Origin: UMGS1696 sp045643285
Lineage (GTDB): Bacteria; Bacillota; Clostridia; Oscillospirales; CAG-272
Direction of reading: 5' to 3'
NCBI GenBank assembly: GCA_045643285.1
Contig: JAZUKN010000057.1
Location: 1-64,000 of the forward strand
DNA length: 64,000 bases
A program made the translations under genes and the position numbers. The notes under the pieces were generated by a model. It made no database searches. It was not told where the DNA came from and worked only from the letters and a program-made list of their open reading frames with translations. Shown piece by piece: positions 16,514 to 26,253 of this stretch (position 1 is its first letter; each line of letters starts with the position of its first letter).

Positions 16514-18107
16514 TTTTTCGTCTTCCTTTTATAATAATATCGTTTATTTCGTCTTGTGTTACCTCTCCCGTGAAGAGCAGAAATACCGCGTACACTGCGA
16601 CTGCCACAGCGATAGCCGCTATACACGCCGTGCTTTCGCCGAACCGTGAGAGCAACTTATCGGTCAGTGACGCGGAGTACGCCGCAAGCACGCTTCCGCC
16701 GAGAGGAAGTAAAAAAGTCTTCAATAGCGGCGGCTTGATGTGCGTAAATTTCACGACGAACGCAAAATTGATGACCGTCACCGTAAGATAGCACGCAAGC
16801 GTGGACAGCGGTGCGCCTGTTATGCCGTATCTTTTCAGGAGAAACACGCCCGACACGCACTTCACAGCCGCGCCGACGAGCATTGATATGACAGTGCTTT
16901 TTTCGTGTCCGCACGCCTCAAGAACGGAGTTCGTCACTGCAAGCACGCACACGAAAAACGACGCAGGCGCGAGCAGAGTGAGGAGCGGTGAGGCAAGATC
17001 GGCAGACGAATCCTTGTAGATCAGCTCAAGTATCGGCTTTGCCATTGCCGACAGTCCGAGCGCGCACGGAAGTCCGACCACCACAGAATAGCGAAGCGCG
17101 GATTCTATCCTCTCAGCCGCTTTGTCCGTTTTTTGGCAGGCAAACAGCGACGCGACTACCGGAACGAGCGAGTACGCCACCGGATAGACAAACACCGGCG
17201 GCAGATTGAACATCGGCACGGCAAGGGATGTATAGTTGCCGTACAATGCCGCCGCGTCCTCAGCCGTCATGCCGGACGAGCGAAGCACGCGCTGTATCAT
17301 CACGGTGTCGATCAGTCCCGACAGGCTCATCACGGATGCGCTGACCGTAATCGGAACGGATTTTTTCACGAGTTTTCCGAGTGCTTCACGCACGGTCAGT
17401 CTGTTTTCACTTTCGCACGCACATTCGGGAAGCAGATCGCTCTCTCCCCGTATCAGCTTAACGGCAACAAGATATACCGCGCCGAGAAGCGAGCCGAGCG
17501 TCAGTCCCGACAGCGCGAACGCCGCCACGATATGCACCGGATAGCCGCACCGTACCGCGTATACTGCCGCGCCGATGCCTATAAACAGCTTACCGAGTGC
17601 TTCAATGAGCTGTGAAACTGCGGTCGGGAGCATATTGCCGCACCCTTGGAAATATCCGCGGACGGCGCAGGAGATGCACACAAACAACATCGTCGGCGCA
17701 GTCACGGCGATCGAAAGTGCGGAAAGATCAGACCGTATCAGCGACGCAAGTTTTTGCGAAAAAACGAGCATCACACCGCTTGACAGCAATCCGAGTACGG
17801 CAAAAACAGCCGCCGCCACCTTGAAAATCCGCGCGGCGTTCTGTTTTTCTCCGCGTCCTCTCGCCTCCGAGATCATCACGGACAGTGCGACGGGAAGTCC
17901 CGATGTCGAGAGCATATAGAGAAATGTGTAAACTGAATAAGCCGAGTTGTAGTACCCCATTCCGGCGTCACCGACTACATAATTCATCGGGATGCGGAAG
18001 CACAGTCCTGCGGCCTTAACGAGAATTCCGGAGGCAGTCAGGAGAAACACTCCGGCAAAAAACGTCCTTTTTTCACCTGAACGTCCTTTTGTCGATCGTG
18101 TTTTCAG
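16503..18107 (-). CDS. SpoVB/YabM-type lipid-linked oligosaccharide flippase, probable CTG start
   Basis: This is a polysaccharide-biosynthesis (MOP superfamily) membrane protein with about 14 helices. Family features are 'GDAGMGYYNSAYSVYTFLYMLSTSGLPVALSVMISE' and the 'RGYFQGCGNMLPTAVSQLIEALGKL' helix. Members such as SpoVB and YabM move lipid-linked cell-wall precursors and act in spore cortex synthesis. An internal GTG at 18050 would cut into the first family motif. The frame stays open upstream to a CTG at 18105-18107 that has GGAGG exactly eight bases before it and gives an N-terminus 'KTRSTKGRSGEKRTFFAGVFLL' (534 aa), as expected for the family. No ATG, GTG or TTG lies between the ribosome site and 18050. 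The upstream gene ends 21 bases away. Confidence 0.85.
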   Translation of the reverse strand: MKTRSTKGRSGEKRTFFAGVFLLTASGILVKAAGLCFRIPMNYVVGDAGMGYYNSAYSVYTFLYMLSTSGLPVALSVMISEARGRGEKQNAARIFKVAAAVFAVLGLLSSGVMLVFSQKLASLIRSDLSALSIAVTAPTMLFVCISCAVRGYFQGCGNMLPTAVSQLIEALGKLFIGIGAAVYAVRCGYPVHIVAAFALSGLTLGSLLGAVYLVAVKLIRGESDLLPECACESENRLTVREALGKLVKKSVPITVSASVMSLSGLIDTVMIQRVLRSSGMTAEDAAALYGNYTSLAVPMFNLPPVFVYPVAYSLVPVVASLFACQKTDKAAERIESALRYSVVVGLPCALGLSAMAKPILELIYKDSSADLASPLLTLLAPASFFVCVLAVTNSVLEACGHEKSTVISMLVGAAVKCVSGVFLLKRYGITGAPLSTLACYLTVTVINFAFVVKFTHIKPPLLKTFLLPLGGSVLAAYSASLTDKLLSRFGESTACIAAIAVAVAVYAVFLLFTGEVTQDEINDIIIKGRRKNET

Positions 18108-18128
18108 CGCGATTACCTCCGAAACGGT

Positions 18129-19028
18129 TTATCCTATGAATTCCCTGAACATCGAGGTGCTCGGGATCATTTTTTCTTCAAAAAAGTGATTTTCAAACGG
18201 CTTGAGCTTATCTGTCAGCAGATCTGCCTCGCCGCGGTACTTACTGTCTTTCGGGACAGTGCCAAGCAGTCCGAGTACGTTATTTGCAAGCACGAACGGC
18301 TCGTAGCGTAAAAGGGAATTGATATAATAGTCGCTGTTCCCTGCGTTCGGGAAGATCGACGTTATCTCATTCGCGCGGACTGTGTTCCACAAATGTAGAG
18401 TAAACTCCGCAGTCGCACCGCGGAATTTGTAGTCTCTGACGATGCGGCGGAACAGGCGAATCTCGTCGCCGAGAAGCACCGATCCTTTGTATCGCACGTC
18501 ATCTGCCACACGGATGAAAATGCTCGTGTAGTCGCCGAAAAGCGATGTGACTTCGGGGTACACCGCCTGTATTCCCTCGAATACATATATATCTTTCCCG
18601 TTCGGCGAATATTCCTCGTAGCCGGAGCGGTGAGTGTTCACGAAGTCGAAGATCGGTCTTCTGACCGTCTTTCCTGCGAGCAGATCGGCGACAAACTCTT
18701 CGAGGCAGTCGAGGTCTATCGCGCTTACTGAATCGTAGTCGGGCGCGTCGCCGTCGACCACGTTTCTGTCGGCTCTGTCAAGGAAAAAGTCGTCTATCGA
18801 GAATACAACGGGGTTCTTCCCTGCTTCTCTGATGCGCTCGGTCAGCTTATTCGCCGTCGTTGTTTTTCCTGAGCAGGTCGGACCCGCGAGCGTGATTATC
18901 CTGTTATCGGCATTTGCGACGATGTCCGCGGTGATCGCATCGAGCTTTGCCGAGAAATCGTGTTCTGCGCGAGTGATGTACTTCTGAGCGTCGCGCGGCT
19001 CGTCAATGTTGATTCTGAGATTTTTCAA
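18129..19028 (-). CDS. Uridine kinase-family P-loop kinase
   Basis: The 299-residue protein has a P-loop 'GPTCSGKTTTANKL' at ~49-62, 'VFSIDDFFLDR' and 'DYDSVSAIDLDCLEEF'. This matches the phosphoribulokinase/uridine kinase family, here a clostridial version with an N-terminal extension and a C-terminal helical part (~200-299). The substrate is not certain; uridine or another nucleoside is likely. The start is TTG at 19028 with AAGGAG eight bases upstream. It sits between hemZ and the flippase gene in the recJ-relA operon with gaps of 12 and 21 bases. Confidence 0.8.
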   Translation of the reverse strand: MKNLRINIDEPRDAQKYITRAEHDFSAKLDAITADIVANADNRIITLAGPTCSGKTTTANKLTERIREAGKNPVVFSIDDFFLDRADRNVVDGDAPDYDSVSAIDLDCLEEFVADLLAGKTVRRPIFDFVNTHRSGYEEYSPNGKDIYVFEGIQAVYPEVTSLFGDYTSIFIRVADDVRYKGSVLLGDEIRLFRRIVRDYKFRGATAEFTLHLWNTVRANEITSIFPNAGNSDYYINSLLRYEPFVLANNVLGLLGTVPKDSKYRGEADLLTDKLKPFENHFFEEKMIPSTSMFREFIG

Positions 19029-19040
19029 AAAAGTATCTCC

Positions 19041-20540
19041 TTAATGACCGTTTCGGTCTTTATCCGCGAAAAACTCCGCGGCGGTTTTCTTCATTTCGTC
19101 GAGTTTTTTCGCGCTCTCGCCGTTTTTGTAGCCGTCGAGATATTCGTACGGATACTTCGGTTGGAACAGCCGCTCTATCCGCACGTTTCCGTCGCTGTCC
19201 GGAAGCGAGACGAGCTTTGTTACCGAGCCTGCGCCTGCGGCAAAGATTGAGTGGACTTCTTCCATCATATAAATATTGTATAGTCCCTCGTGGCCGGGCT
19301 TTGCGTAGCCGACGTTTTCCTGGTTGCCGACAGTGTTCTTCTGACGGTACATATAGTACGGCAGGTACCCCGATTCTCTGAGCCGCTTCTGCGAATAATC
19401 AACGCTCTCTGCCGCGATGACGGAAGCCGGATCGAACCGTCCCTCGGTCTTGAACTCGGACGAGCGCTTGACGCTGAATGTATGCACGGTGATGTTTTCG
19501 GGATCGAGTGCGATGACTCCGTCTATCGAGCGCATGAACGACTCTGTTGTGTCGTACGGCAGACCTGCGATGAGGTCGACATTGATGTTCTTTATCCCCG
19601 ATTCTCTCGCCGTCGCGTAAGCCGAGTAGAACATATCAGTCGTGTGCGCGCGTCCTATCCCCTTTAATACTTCGTCGTTCAATGTCTGCGGATTGACGCT
19701 GATGCGGTCTACTCCGTATTCAGCCGCGACGCGCAGTTTTTCAGCCGTTATCGTATCGGGCCGCCCTGCTTCACAGGTAAATTCGGTGAGGTCGGAAGTG
19801 TGTTCGCGTATTTTCGAGAGCAGTACGCGCATTTCGTCCGCCGTGAGGACTGTCGGTGTACCGCCGCCGATATATACGGTAGAGACTTTCATCCCAAGTG
19901 AGCGGATCACCGAGAATACGCCGTCGATGTCCTCGCACAGTGCGCTCAAGTAGTCCGGTATCAAAGACAGGAGCTTCTTCGACGTATAAGAAACGAACGA
20001 GCAATAGGCGCATCTCGTCGGGCAGAACGGTATTCCGACGTACACACTGCATTCGCGCCGTATGCCGTCGGTTATTATTCTTGCTTCCGCCGCCGCAACG
20101 TCGACTGCAAGACGGGATTTGATCGGGCTGACGAAGTATTCGCGCGAGATCCCCTCTGCCGCGCCGTCCTCACCGTACCCCTTGCGGAACAGCTCCGACG
20201 CGACCTTCGCCGGTCTTACGCCTGTCAGAATACCCCACGGAGGCGTCACTCCCGTGAAGTCCTTCCCTGCTTTCATGAAAGCCTCGCCGACTGCTATCTT
20301 GCGCCTCTTGTCGGTGTCTCCCGTGAGCGGCTGAGATGAAGTTCCTTTTGTTGTCTTTTCGCCCTGCTTTAGTGTCACTTCCGCGTATGCCGTGCCGTCG
20401 GATTCGCTCAGATTGACAGATGCAACGACGGTTTCGGGCGTTTCTTCCTCGTTTTCGGGAAACTTCGCGCCCGGAAAGAAGATCATGGCGAGCGTTTCTG
20501 CATAATACGGCTTTACGTTGCCGTTTATTCTTAAAATCAT
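19041..20540 (-). CDS. hemZ: HemZ-type radical SAM coproporphyrinogen III dehydrogenase family protein
   Basis: This 499-residue protein has the radical SAM motif C-x3-C-x2-C at Cys173, Cys177 and Cys180 ('PFCPTRCAYCSF'). It is followed by 'YIGGGTPTVL', 'EAGRPDTI', 'RISVNPQTLND' and 'DLIAGLPYDTTESF', typical of the HemN/HemZ group. The ~165-residue N-terminal domain before the cluster ('TPPWGILTGVRPAKV') is the HemZ hallmark. HemZ is classed as an oxygen-independent coproporphyrinogen dehydrogenase, although its exact reaction in Clostridia is not settled. It is part of the recJ-relA-dtd operon, a common clostridial arrangement. Confidence 0.9.
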   Translation of the reverse strand: MILRINGNVKPYYAETLAMIFFPGAKFPENEEETPETVVASVNLSESDGTAYAEVTLKQGEKTTKGTSSQPLTGDTDKRRKIAVGEAFMKAGKDFTGVTPPWGILTGVRPAKVASELFRKGYGEDGAAEGISREYFVSPIKSRLAVDVAAAEARIITDGIRRECSVYVGIPFCPTRCAYCSFVSYTSKKLLSLIPDYLSALCEDIDGVFSVIRSLGMKVSTVYIGGGTPTVLTADEMRVLLSKIREHTSDLTEFTCEAGRPDTITAEKLRVAAEYGVDRISVNPQTLNDEVLKGIGRAHTTDMFYSAYATARESGIKNINVDLIAGLPYDTTESFMRSIDGVIALDPENITVHTFSVKRSSEFKTEGRFDPASVIAAESVDYSQKRLRESGYLPYYMYRQKNTVGNQENVGYAKPGHEGLYNIYMMEEVHSIFAAGAGSVTKLVSLPDSDGNVRIERLFQPKYPYEYLDGYKNGESAKKLDEMKKTAAEFFADKDRNGH

Positions 20541-20560
20541 TTTATGTCCTTAGTTTATCT

Positions 20561-21028
20561 TTATGACCGTTTCGGAGATTTCAGTACCTCGGAGTCGAGT
20601 TGTATCGTAACAGGACCGTCGTTCATAATGGAGACTTCCATGTGAGCGCCGAACACGCCGTGGCTGACCTTATCGGTGTACTTTTTTATATATTCGGTGA
20701 AATATTCGTACAGCGGTTCTGCGACCGATGGAGCGGCGGAGTTGAGGTAGTCCGGTCTGTTGCCTTTGCGGTACGCGGCGTACAGCGTGAACTGCGACAC
20801 GACGATTATTCCGCCGTCAACGTCCGTGACCGAGAGATTCATTTTGTCGTTCTCGTCGGAGAAGATGCGGAGCTTTGCTATTTTGTCGGCGAGAAGCTCC
20901 GCGTCGGTCTTTGTGTCGGTGTGAGTCACGCCGAGGAGGATAAGAAGTCCTTTGCCGTCGCAGTTCGCAACAGTTTCGCCCTCGACAACGACCTTACCGC
21001 CGTTTATTCTCTGTATCAGTGCAAGCAT
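20561..21028 (-). CDS. dtd: D-aminoacyl-tRNA deacylase
   Basis: The 155-residue protein has the two active-site motifs of DTD: 'SQFTLYA' (~79-85) and 'NDGPVTIQLDS' (~137-147). It removes D-amino acids and glycine mischarged on tRNA. The length is normal. It lies 20 bases after relA and 20 bases before hemZ. Confidence 0.95.
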   Translation of the reverse strand: MLALIQRINGGKVVVEGETVANCDGKGLLILLGVTHTDTKTDAELLADKIAKLRIFSDENDKMNLSVTDVDGGIIVVSQFTLYAAYRKGNRPDYLNSAAPSVAEPLYEYFTEYIKKYTDKVSHGVFGAHMEVSIMNDGPVTIQLDSEVLKSPKRS

Positions 21029-21048
21029 TTTAGTATTCCTTTATTATA

Positions 21049-23283
21049 TCATGTATATCCGCGCGTTACGGAATGGACGTGATTTATCGAGCGCAGACGC
21101 GACATGATCGAATTGTAGTGTTCGATGTTCTTGCATCCGACTGTCAGCATTATGATGATGTCGTTCTCCGTCCGCTTTTTCGTATTGATCGAGAGAAGCG
21201 TCACTTTCATATCGGCTATCGCCATTGTGATATTGGCGATAAGCGTCATATCGTTCTCGGCATAGATCTGGAGCGCGACCTCGTACAGCGCACGTCCGTT
21301 TTCCTGCATAAAGTCGTCCTTGTCCCACTCCGCTCTGAGCCAGCGTTCGCGGAGCTGTTCGTTGTCCAAGCCCTTTACTGCATTCGGGCAGTCGCGCTTG
21401 TGGATAGACACGCCGTAACCCTTTGTGACAAAGCCGATAATATCGTCTCCCGGGAGAGGATTACAGCATTTTGCGAACTTGACTTCGCATCCGTACTCGC
21501 CGTCGACGATAACGCCGCCTGTGTGACGGACTCTCTTTGAGGTCTGCGTCTGTACCTGATCGGTGTCCGTGATGACGGGCTGCTCTTCGGGCTTGACGAT
21601 GCGCTCATATTCGGGCTTGAGTTTTGTCAGTACTTTTGAAACCGTCAGTCCGTTGTAACCGAGAGCATTATAGAGGTCGTCGGGATCGTTCATACCGAGC
21701 TTTGACGCAGCGGCGGCGACGATCTCCGCTTTCTGTGCTTCGGTGGGCTTTACGCGGAAACGTGAGAACTCTTTGTCTAATTCGTCCTTGCCGATCTTGA
21801 TATTCTCAGGCCGTTTTTCTTTTTTGAACCACTGGCGTATCTTCGTTCTTGCTTCGCTTGTCTTGACGATAGCGAGCCAGTCTCTCGACGGCCCTTTCGA
21901 CGAAGACGACGTGATTATCTCGACGATGTCGCCGGTCTGCGGCACCTTGTCGATCTGCGTTATCATTCCGTTTATCTTCGCGCCGACCATTTTATTGCCG
22001 ACTTCGGAGTGAATCGCGTAAGCAAAGTCAATGATAGTTGAGCCTTGCGGAAGTGCGATAACGTCGCCTTTCGGAGTGAATACGAACGTTTCGTCGGAGA
22101 AAATGTCTATCTTCAGGGCGTGCATGAAGTCTTCGGACTCGATGACGCCGTCCTCAACGTCGACGAGCTTCGACACCCATTCGAGCTTTTTGTCGATCTC
22201 TTCCTTGCTCTTTGCACCCGACTTGTACTTCCAGTGCGCCGCGATACCGTACTCAGCGATATGGTGCATCTCGCGCGTTCTTATCTGAACTTCAAACGGG
22301 ATACCGTCGCGTCCGATGACGGTGGTGTGAAGCGACTGGTACATATTCGGCTTAGGCGTTGAAATGTAATCCTTGAAGCGTCCGGGCATTGACTTGAACA
22401 TTTCGTGGATGATACCGAGCGCGGTGTAGCATTCAAGCTCCGTATCGACGATTATTCTTATCGCATAGAAGTCGTATATCTCATCGAACGACTTATCCTG
22501 TCTGAACATCTTGCGGTAGATCGAATAAACGGTCTTTACACGTCCTTCGAGCGTGTAGTGGATGTTGTATTCATCGAGCTTTGCGGACACGACTGCGCGC
22601 GTGTTTTCGATAAAATCGTGGTTCTGACCGTATTTGTCTTCGATATATTTCGACACCTGCGCGTGTCCTATCGGATCGAGGTACGACAGTGCAAGGTTTT
22701 CAAGCTCCTGCTTTATCCTCTGCATACCGAGACGGTGAGCGAGCGGCGCGTAAACGTACATCGTTTCAAGAGCGGTGGCACGACGTTTTTCTTCTTTCTT
22801 CACGCCGAGAGTCTTCATATTGTGGAGTCTGTCGCAGAGCTTGATGAAGATGACGCGGATGTCCTTTGACATGGCAAGGAGCATCTTGCGGATGTTCTCG
22901 ATGTTTTCTTCTTCCTTATCCTCGACGTTGATCGACTTCATTTTCGTCAGTCCGTCGACGAGCATTGCGACTTCATCACCGAAGCGCGCGCGTATCTCGT
23001 CAAGGCTCGTCTTGTCGGCGCAGTCCTCGACTGTATCGTGCAGAAACGCCGCGCAGATAGAGTCGGTGTCAAGTCCGAGAGAGGTCACTATCTCCGCTAC
23101 CGCTATGGGGTGGGAGATATACGGGTCTCCGCTGACTCTGAACTGCCCCTCGTGGAGCGACTTTGCGTAAAGGAACGCTCTTTCGATCTTTTCGATGTCG
23201 TATCGGTGGCCGTTTGTCGAAAGAGTGTTTATAAGTCCGGCAATTTCCGGATATTCCGTGGAAGTAATTTCTGTGTTATCCAT
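21049..23283 (-). CDS. relA: Bifunctional (p)ppGpp synthetase/hydrolase, RelA/SpoT family
   Basis: This 744-residue stringent-response enzyme has an HD hydrolase domain (~45-195) with 'HEGQFRVSGDPYISHP' and the HD pair in 'FLHDTVEDC'. The synthetase domain (~240-350) has 'DFYAIRIIVDTE' and 'GRFKDYISTPKPNMYQSLHT'. A TGS domain (~405-465) has 'VFTPKGDVIALPQGSTIIDFAY'. The regulatory region ends in an ACT domain (~670-744). Both the hydrolase HD residues and the synthetase residues are intact, so it should make and degrade the alarmone, like the Rel of other Firmicutes. Confidence 0.95.
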   Translation of the reverse strand: MDNTEITSTEYPEIAGLINTLSTNGHRYDIEKIERAFLYAKSLHEGQFRVSGDPYISHPIAVAEIVTSLGLDTDSICAAFLHDTVEDCADKTSLDEIRARFGDEVAMLVDGLTKMKSINVEDKEEENIENIRKMLLAMSKDIRVIFIKLCDRLHNMKTLGVKKEEKRRATALETMYVYAPLAHRLGMQRIKQELENLALSYLDPIGHAQVSKYIEDKYGQNHDFIENTRAVVSAKLDEYNIHYTLEGRVKTVYSIYRKMFRQDKSFDEIYDFYAIRIIVDTELECYTALGIIHEMFKSMPGRFKDYISTPKPNMYQSLHTTVIGRDGIPFEVQIRTREMHHIAEYGIAAHWKYKSGAKSKEEIDKKLEWVSKLVDVEDGVIESEDFMHALKIDIFSDETFVFTPKGDVIALPQGSTIIDFAYAIHSEVGNKMVGAKINGMITQIDKVPQTGDIVEIITSSSSKGPSRDWLAIVKTSEARTKIRQWFKKEKRPENIKIGKDELDKEFSRFRVKPTEAQKAEIVAAAASKLGMNDPDDLYNALGYNGLTVSKVLTKLKPEYERIVKPEEQPVITDTDQVQTQTSKRVRHTGGVIVDGEYGCEVKFAKCCNPLPGDDIIGFVTKGYGVSIHKRDCPNAVKGLDNEQLRERWLRAEWDKDDFMQENGRALYEVALQIYAENDMTLIANITMAIADMKVTLLSINTKKRTENDIIIMLTVGCKNIEHYNSIMSRLRSINHVHSVTRGYT

Positions 23284-23337
23284 TTTTTATGCCTTAAAGC
23301 TAATATTTTGCTTTATTAAATTTGTTTATCGTAAGAA

Positions 23338-25500
23338 TCAGCCGTTCAGCCGTTCTTTCAGTGACGAATAAAGGACGGACGATTCAAGCGGAGTCTTTCC
23401 CCTCTGCTCTATGTATCTGAACGAATATATCTCCGCGTCCTCCGACTCTCTCAGATTCACGCCGAGGAGTCCAAGCTCGTCGAACACCGTAAGAATCAGT
23501 TTGAGTTTGACGTATCCGACGGGGATATTTGCCGATTTGAGAAGGTGGCGGAGCGCTCTCATGCTGAACACCTCGTGTTCCACCCGAAGTTCATGCTTCA
23601 GAATATTGTATACTGCGGCAAAATCGTCTCTCGTCGGTACGACAGAACGAAGCACGTCCGTACCGACGGAATCCGGCTCGTCTATCAGCTTTCTGTATAG
23701 CGCACGGTCGGCGTTCTCTTCGCGTGCTTTCGATAAAGAAAGCCGCACGTCCTTGACGATAAGCTGAACGCTCTTCTGGTCGCGGAATTCGTTCACGTCG
23801 AGCGAGAACATCACATCTACGGTGTCGCCGGGGTACAGGTCAAGCTCACCGAGAGAGAGGCGGAACACCATTGCGTTTACGTAATTCTGCCCTATCCTGA
23901 GCGTCAGACGGGTGTGCTTTCCGCCGCCGACAAGAGCGGTATCGTAAAGCGGTACGTCGTACATGACGAACACCGGCACCGGGTTAGACACGCCGTACGG
24001 CTCGAGCATATAAAGCTCGTTCGCCTGCTCTATCGTTATGTCGTCGGGAGCAAGCTCCATTTCAGCGTCAAGCGTCGGTTCGGTATCTACGTCAGTGAGA
24101 TATTCGCGTGCGTATTCGTTGAGTTTTTTCTTGAAATCGTCGAGGTTCTCGCGCTTTATCGTAAGTCCGACGGCAAGCTCGTGACCGCCGAATTTTTCGA
24201 GCAGGTCTGAGCAGTTCTTCAGTGCGTCGACGAGGTTCAGCCCTTTTACGGATCGCCCCGAGCCTTTGCCGATCTCGCCGTTTTCCGAGCCTTCAAATGA
24301 TATGAGGATCGACGGGCAGTTATACTTTTCTGTTATGCGCGACGCGACGATACCGATTATGCCGTGGTGCCATTTATCGTCGTCGAGAACGATAACGGGA
24401 TCGTTTTCAAAGTCGTGTTCCGCGGCGATTTTCGCGTACGCCTCTTCGACGATGTCGTTCTCGCCGGACTGACGCTCGCGGTTGATGTCGCAGAGCTGTT
24501 TTGCGATAGGTGCGGCAGTTTCGCGGTCCTTTGCGAGGAACAGCTCTACTGCGATAGACGCGGAGCTTATTCTGCCGGCGGCGTTTATTCTCGGCGCGAC
24601 TGTAAATCCGATGAACGACGCCGTGATCTTGCGTTTTTTGCCGTATTTTGAATCCGCACTTGTTGCGTCGATAAGCTCGCACAGTCCCGGGCGTTCGGTA
24701 TTTTCGATCAGTTCAAGACCGTACGAAACGATGAGACGGTTTTCGTCCTTTACGGGCATAACGTCTGCGATAGTGCCGATTGCAACAAGGTCGCCGTATT
24801 CGGCTGAGATGCGTCGCACGCAGTCTATCATGCTGTCATCGGGGTTCAGTACACTTTCAACGGCGCAAAGGAGCTTATACACCACTCCGACGCCTGCAAG
24901 CTCCTTGAAAGGATAATCACAGTCCGGTCTTCTCGGATTCACAACAGCGACGGCATCCGGAAGCTCGCTGTGACATTCGTGGTGGTCAGTGACGATAACG
25001 TCCACGCCAAGCGATTTTGCGACTTCGACTTCTCCGACGGCTGTTATACCGGTGTCAACGGTTATGATGAGGCTGCATCCGTCCTCGGCGAGCTTGCGTA
25101 TCGCGCCCTCGGAAACACCGTAGCCCTCGCCTGCCCTGCACGGGATGTAGTACGAAACGTCCGCGCCGTTTTTGCTCAGATAAAGGTACAGGCTGGAGAC
25201 GGAAGTCACGCCGTCCACATCGTAATCGCCGAAGATAACGATTTTTTCGCCGCTTACCACCGCGTCAGCGACTCTTTCGGCGGCTTTCCGCATATCGCGC
25301 ATCAGAAACGGGTCGTGGAGGATCTCTTCGGTCTTTCCGAGGAACGATTTTGCGCCGTCGACTGTAGTATACCCTCGGTTGACGAGCAGCATCGCGGTCG
25401 TCAGCGAAATGCCCAGCGCCGACGACAGCTCGTGCGCTTCCCGGCAGTCGAGAACGGCGTTATGGGGCGCCGCGACTGCCCATTTTTTCTCTTTTCTCAT
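23338..25500 (-). CDS. recJ: Single-stranded-DNA-specific exonuclease RecJ
   Basis: The protein has 720 residues when started at ATG 25500, which has an AGAGAGA site; an upstream in-frame ATG at 25539 lacks one. It has DHH phosphoesterase motifs 'FGDYDVDGVTS', 'VDTGITA' and 'VTDHHECHSELPDA', the DHHA1 motif 'FGGHELAVGLTI', and a C-terminal OB domain with a further extension (~560-720). RecJ degrades single strands 5' to 3' in recombination and repair. It is the first gene of the seven-gene operon that continues with relA. The extended C-terminus is common in Firmicutes. Confidence 0.94.
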   Translation of the reverse strand: MRKEKKWAVAAPHNAVLDCREAHELSSALGISLTTAMLLVNRGYTTVDGAKSFLGKTEEILHDPFLMRDMRKAAERVADAVVSGEKIVIFGDYDVDGVTSVSSLYLYLSKNGADVSYYIPCRAGEGYGVSEGAIRKLAEDGCSLIITVDTGITAVGEVEVAKSLGVDVIVTDHHECHSELPDAVAVVNPRRPDCDYPFKELAGVGVVYKLLCAVESVLNPDDSMIDCVRRISAEYGDLVAIGTIADVMPVKDENRLIVSYGLELIENTERPGLCELIDATSADSKYGKKRKITASFIGFTVAPRINAAGRISSASIAVELFLAKDRETAAPIAKQLCDINRERQSGENDIVEEAYAKIAAEHDFENDPVIVLDDDKWHHGIIGIVASRITEKYNCPSILISFEGSENGEIGKGSGRSVKGLNLVDALKNCSDLLEKFGGHELAVGLTIKRENLDDFKKKLNEYAREYLTDVDTEPTLDAEMELAPDDITIEQANELYMLEPYGVSNPVPVFVMYDVPLYDTALVGGGKHTRLTLRIGQNYVNAMVFRLSLGELDLYPGDTVDVMFSLDVNEFRDQKSVQLIVKDVRLSLSKAREENADRALYRKLIDEPDSVGTDVLRSVVPTRDDFAAVYNILKHELRVEHEVFSMRALRHLLKSANIPVGYVKLKLILTVFDELGLLGVNLRESEDAEIYSFRYIEQRGKTPLESSVLYSSLKERLNG

Positions 25501-25611
25501 AGTATTGTCTCTCTTTATATAAATAAAAATAATAATCAAAGTTAAAACTATACACTTGCACGAAGTGCAAACATCATTTTTCTTTTACTTGCACAAACCT
25601 CATTAAGACAA

Positions 25612-26235
25612 AAGGAAGAAAACGTTTCACGTTTTCAATTTCATCTTTCTGTCCTGTTCGTTTACGAACGGGCGGACGGCGCACAAGCCGAGTTCACTCC
25701 GTGAACTCGTCGAGATGCTCCGCATCTCGGTGAGTCACTTTCGCGGACTCCTTGCCAATCCACACGACTTAGGGGGAAGGTTGCTTCGCTCTATTCACGC
25801 CTACCGACTTCGTAAACGAAGTCGTCGAGATGCTCCGCATCTCGGTTGAACCCCTTTGTTTCAGAGTAAATGCAACTCAATTATTTATCTTACCATTTAA
25901 AAACGACTACGTTTTACTTCATAATGAGCGTCAGCGCGCTATTATTATCGATCTAAATCCTCTACACCGTCGCACTCGCTTTGTGACAAAGGGGAGTCCA
26001 GAGGGGGAATGAGCTTGCTCCTTCCCCCTTTGGCGGGATGATTCACAAGAAGGCCGCGTCGGTCTTCTTGTGCGCCCCGCGCGTAGCGGAAAACCGATAC
26101 TAAACGTAGAGTTTGTGCAGATTCCGCGGGAGGGGAAACCCCTCCCCTACGGTGTATGTGGTGAAAAAAGTGTGATTACGCGCGTAGCCGCGAAGAAAAC
26201 TGAATTTTGAAAACGTCCCCGACGTTTTCTACCTT
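25612..26235. repeat. MITE-like dispersed element, copy 2 (longest)
   Basis: The ends are AAGGAAGAAAACGT-ttc-ACGTTTTC (left) and GAAAACGT-ccccg-ACGTTTTCTACCTT (right), inverted with respect to each other. Inside lie GTTCGTTTACGAAC, CCGAGTTCACTCCGTGAACTCG, GACTTCGTAAACGAAGTC and CGAGATGCTCCGCATCTCG palindromes. There is also an AT-rich part with 'TAATGAGCG...CGCTATTATTA'. About 130 bases of the centre match 55200-55330, and one internal block is inverted relative to that copy. The 25501-26253 gap has no gene. Confidence 0.78.
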
Positions 26236-26253
26236 ACACCACCGTAGTGGAAA

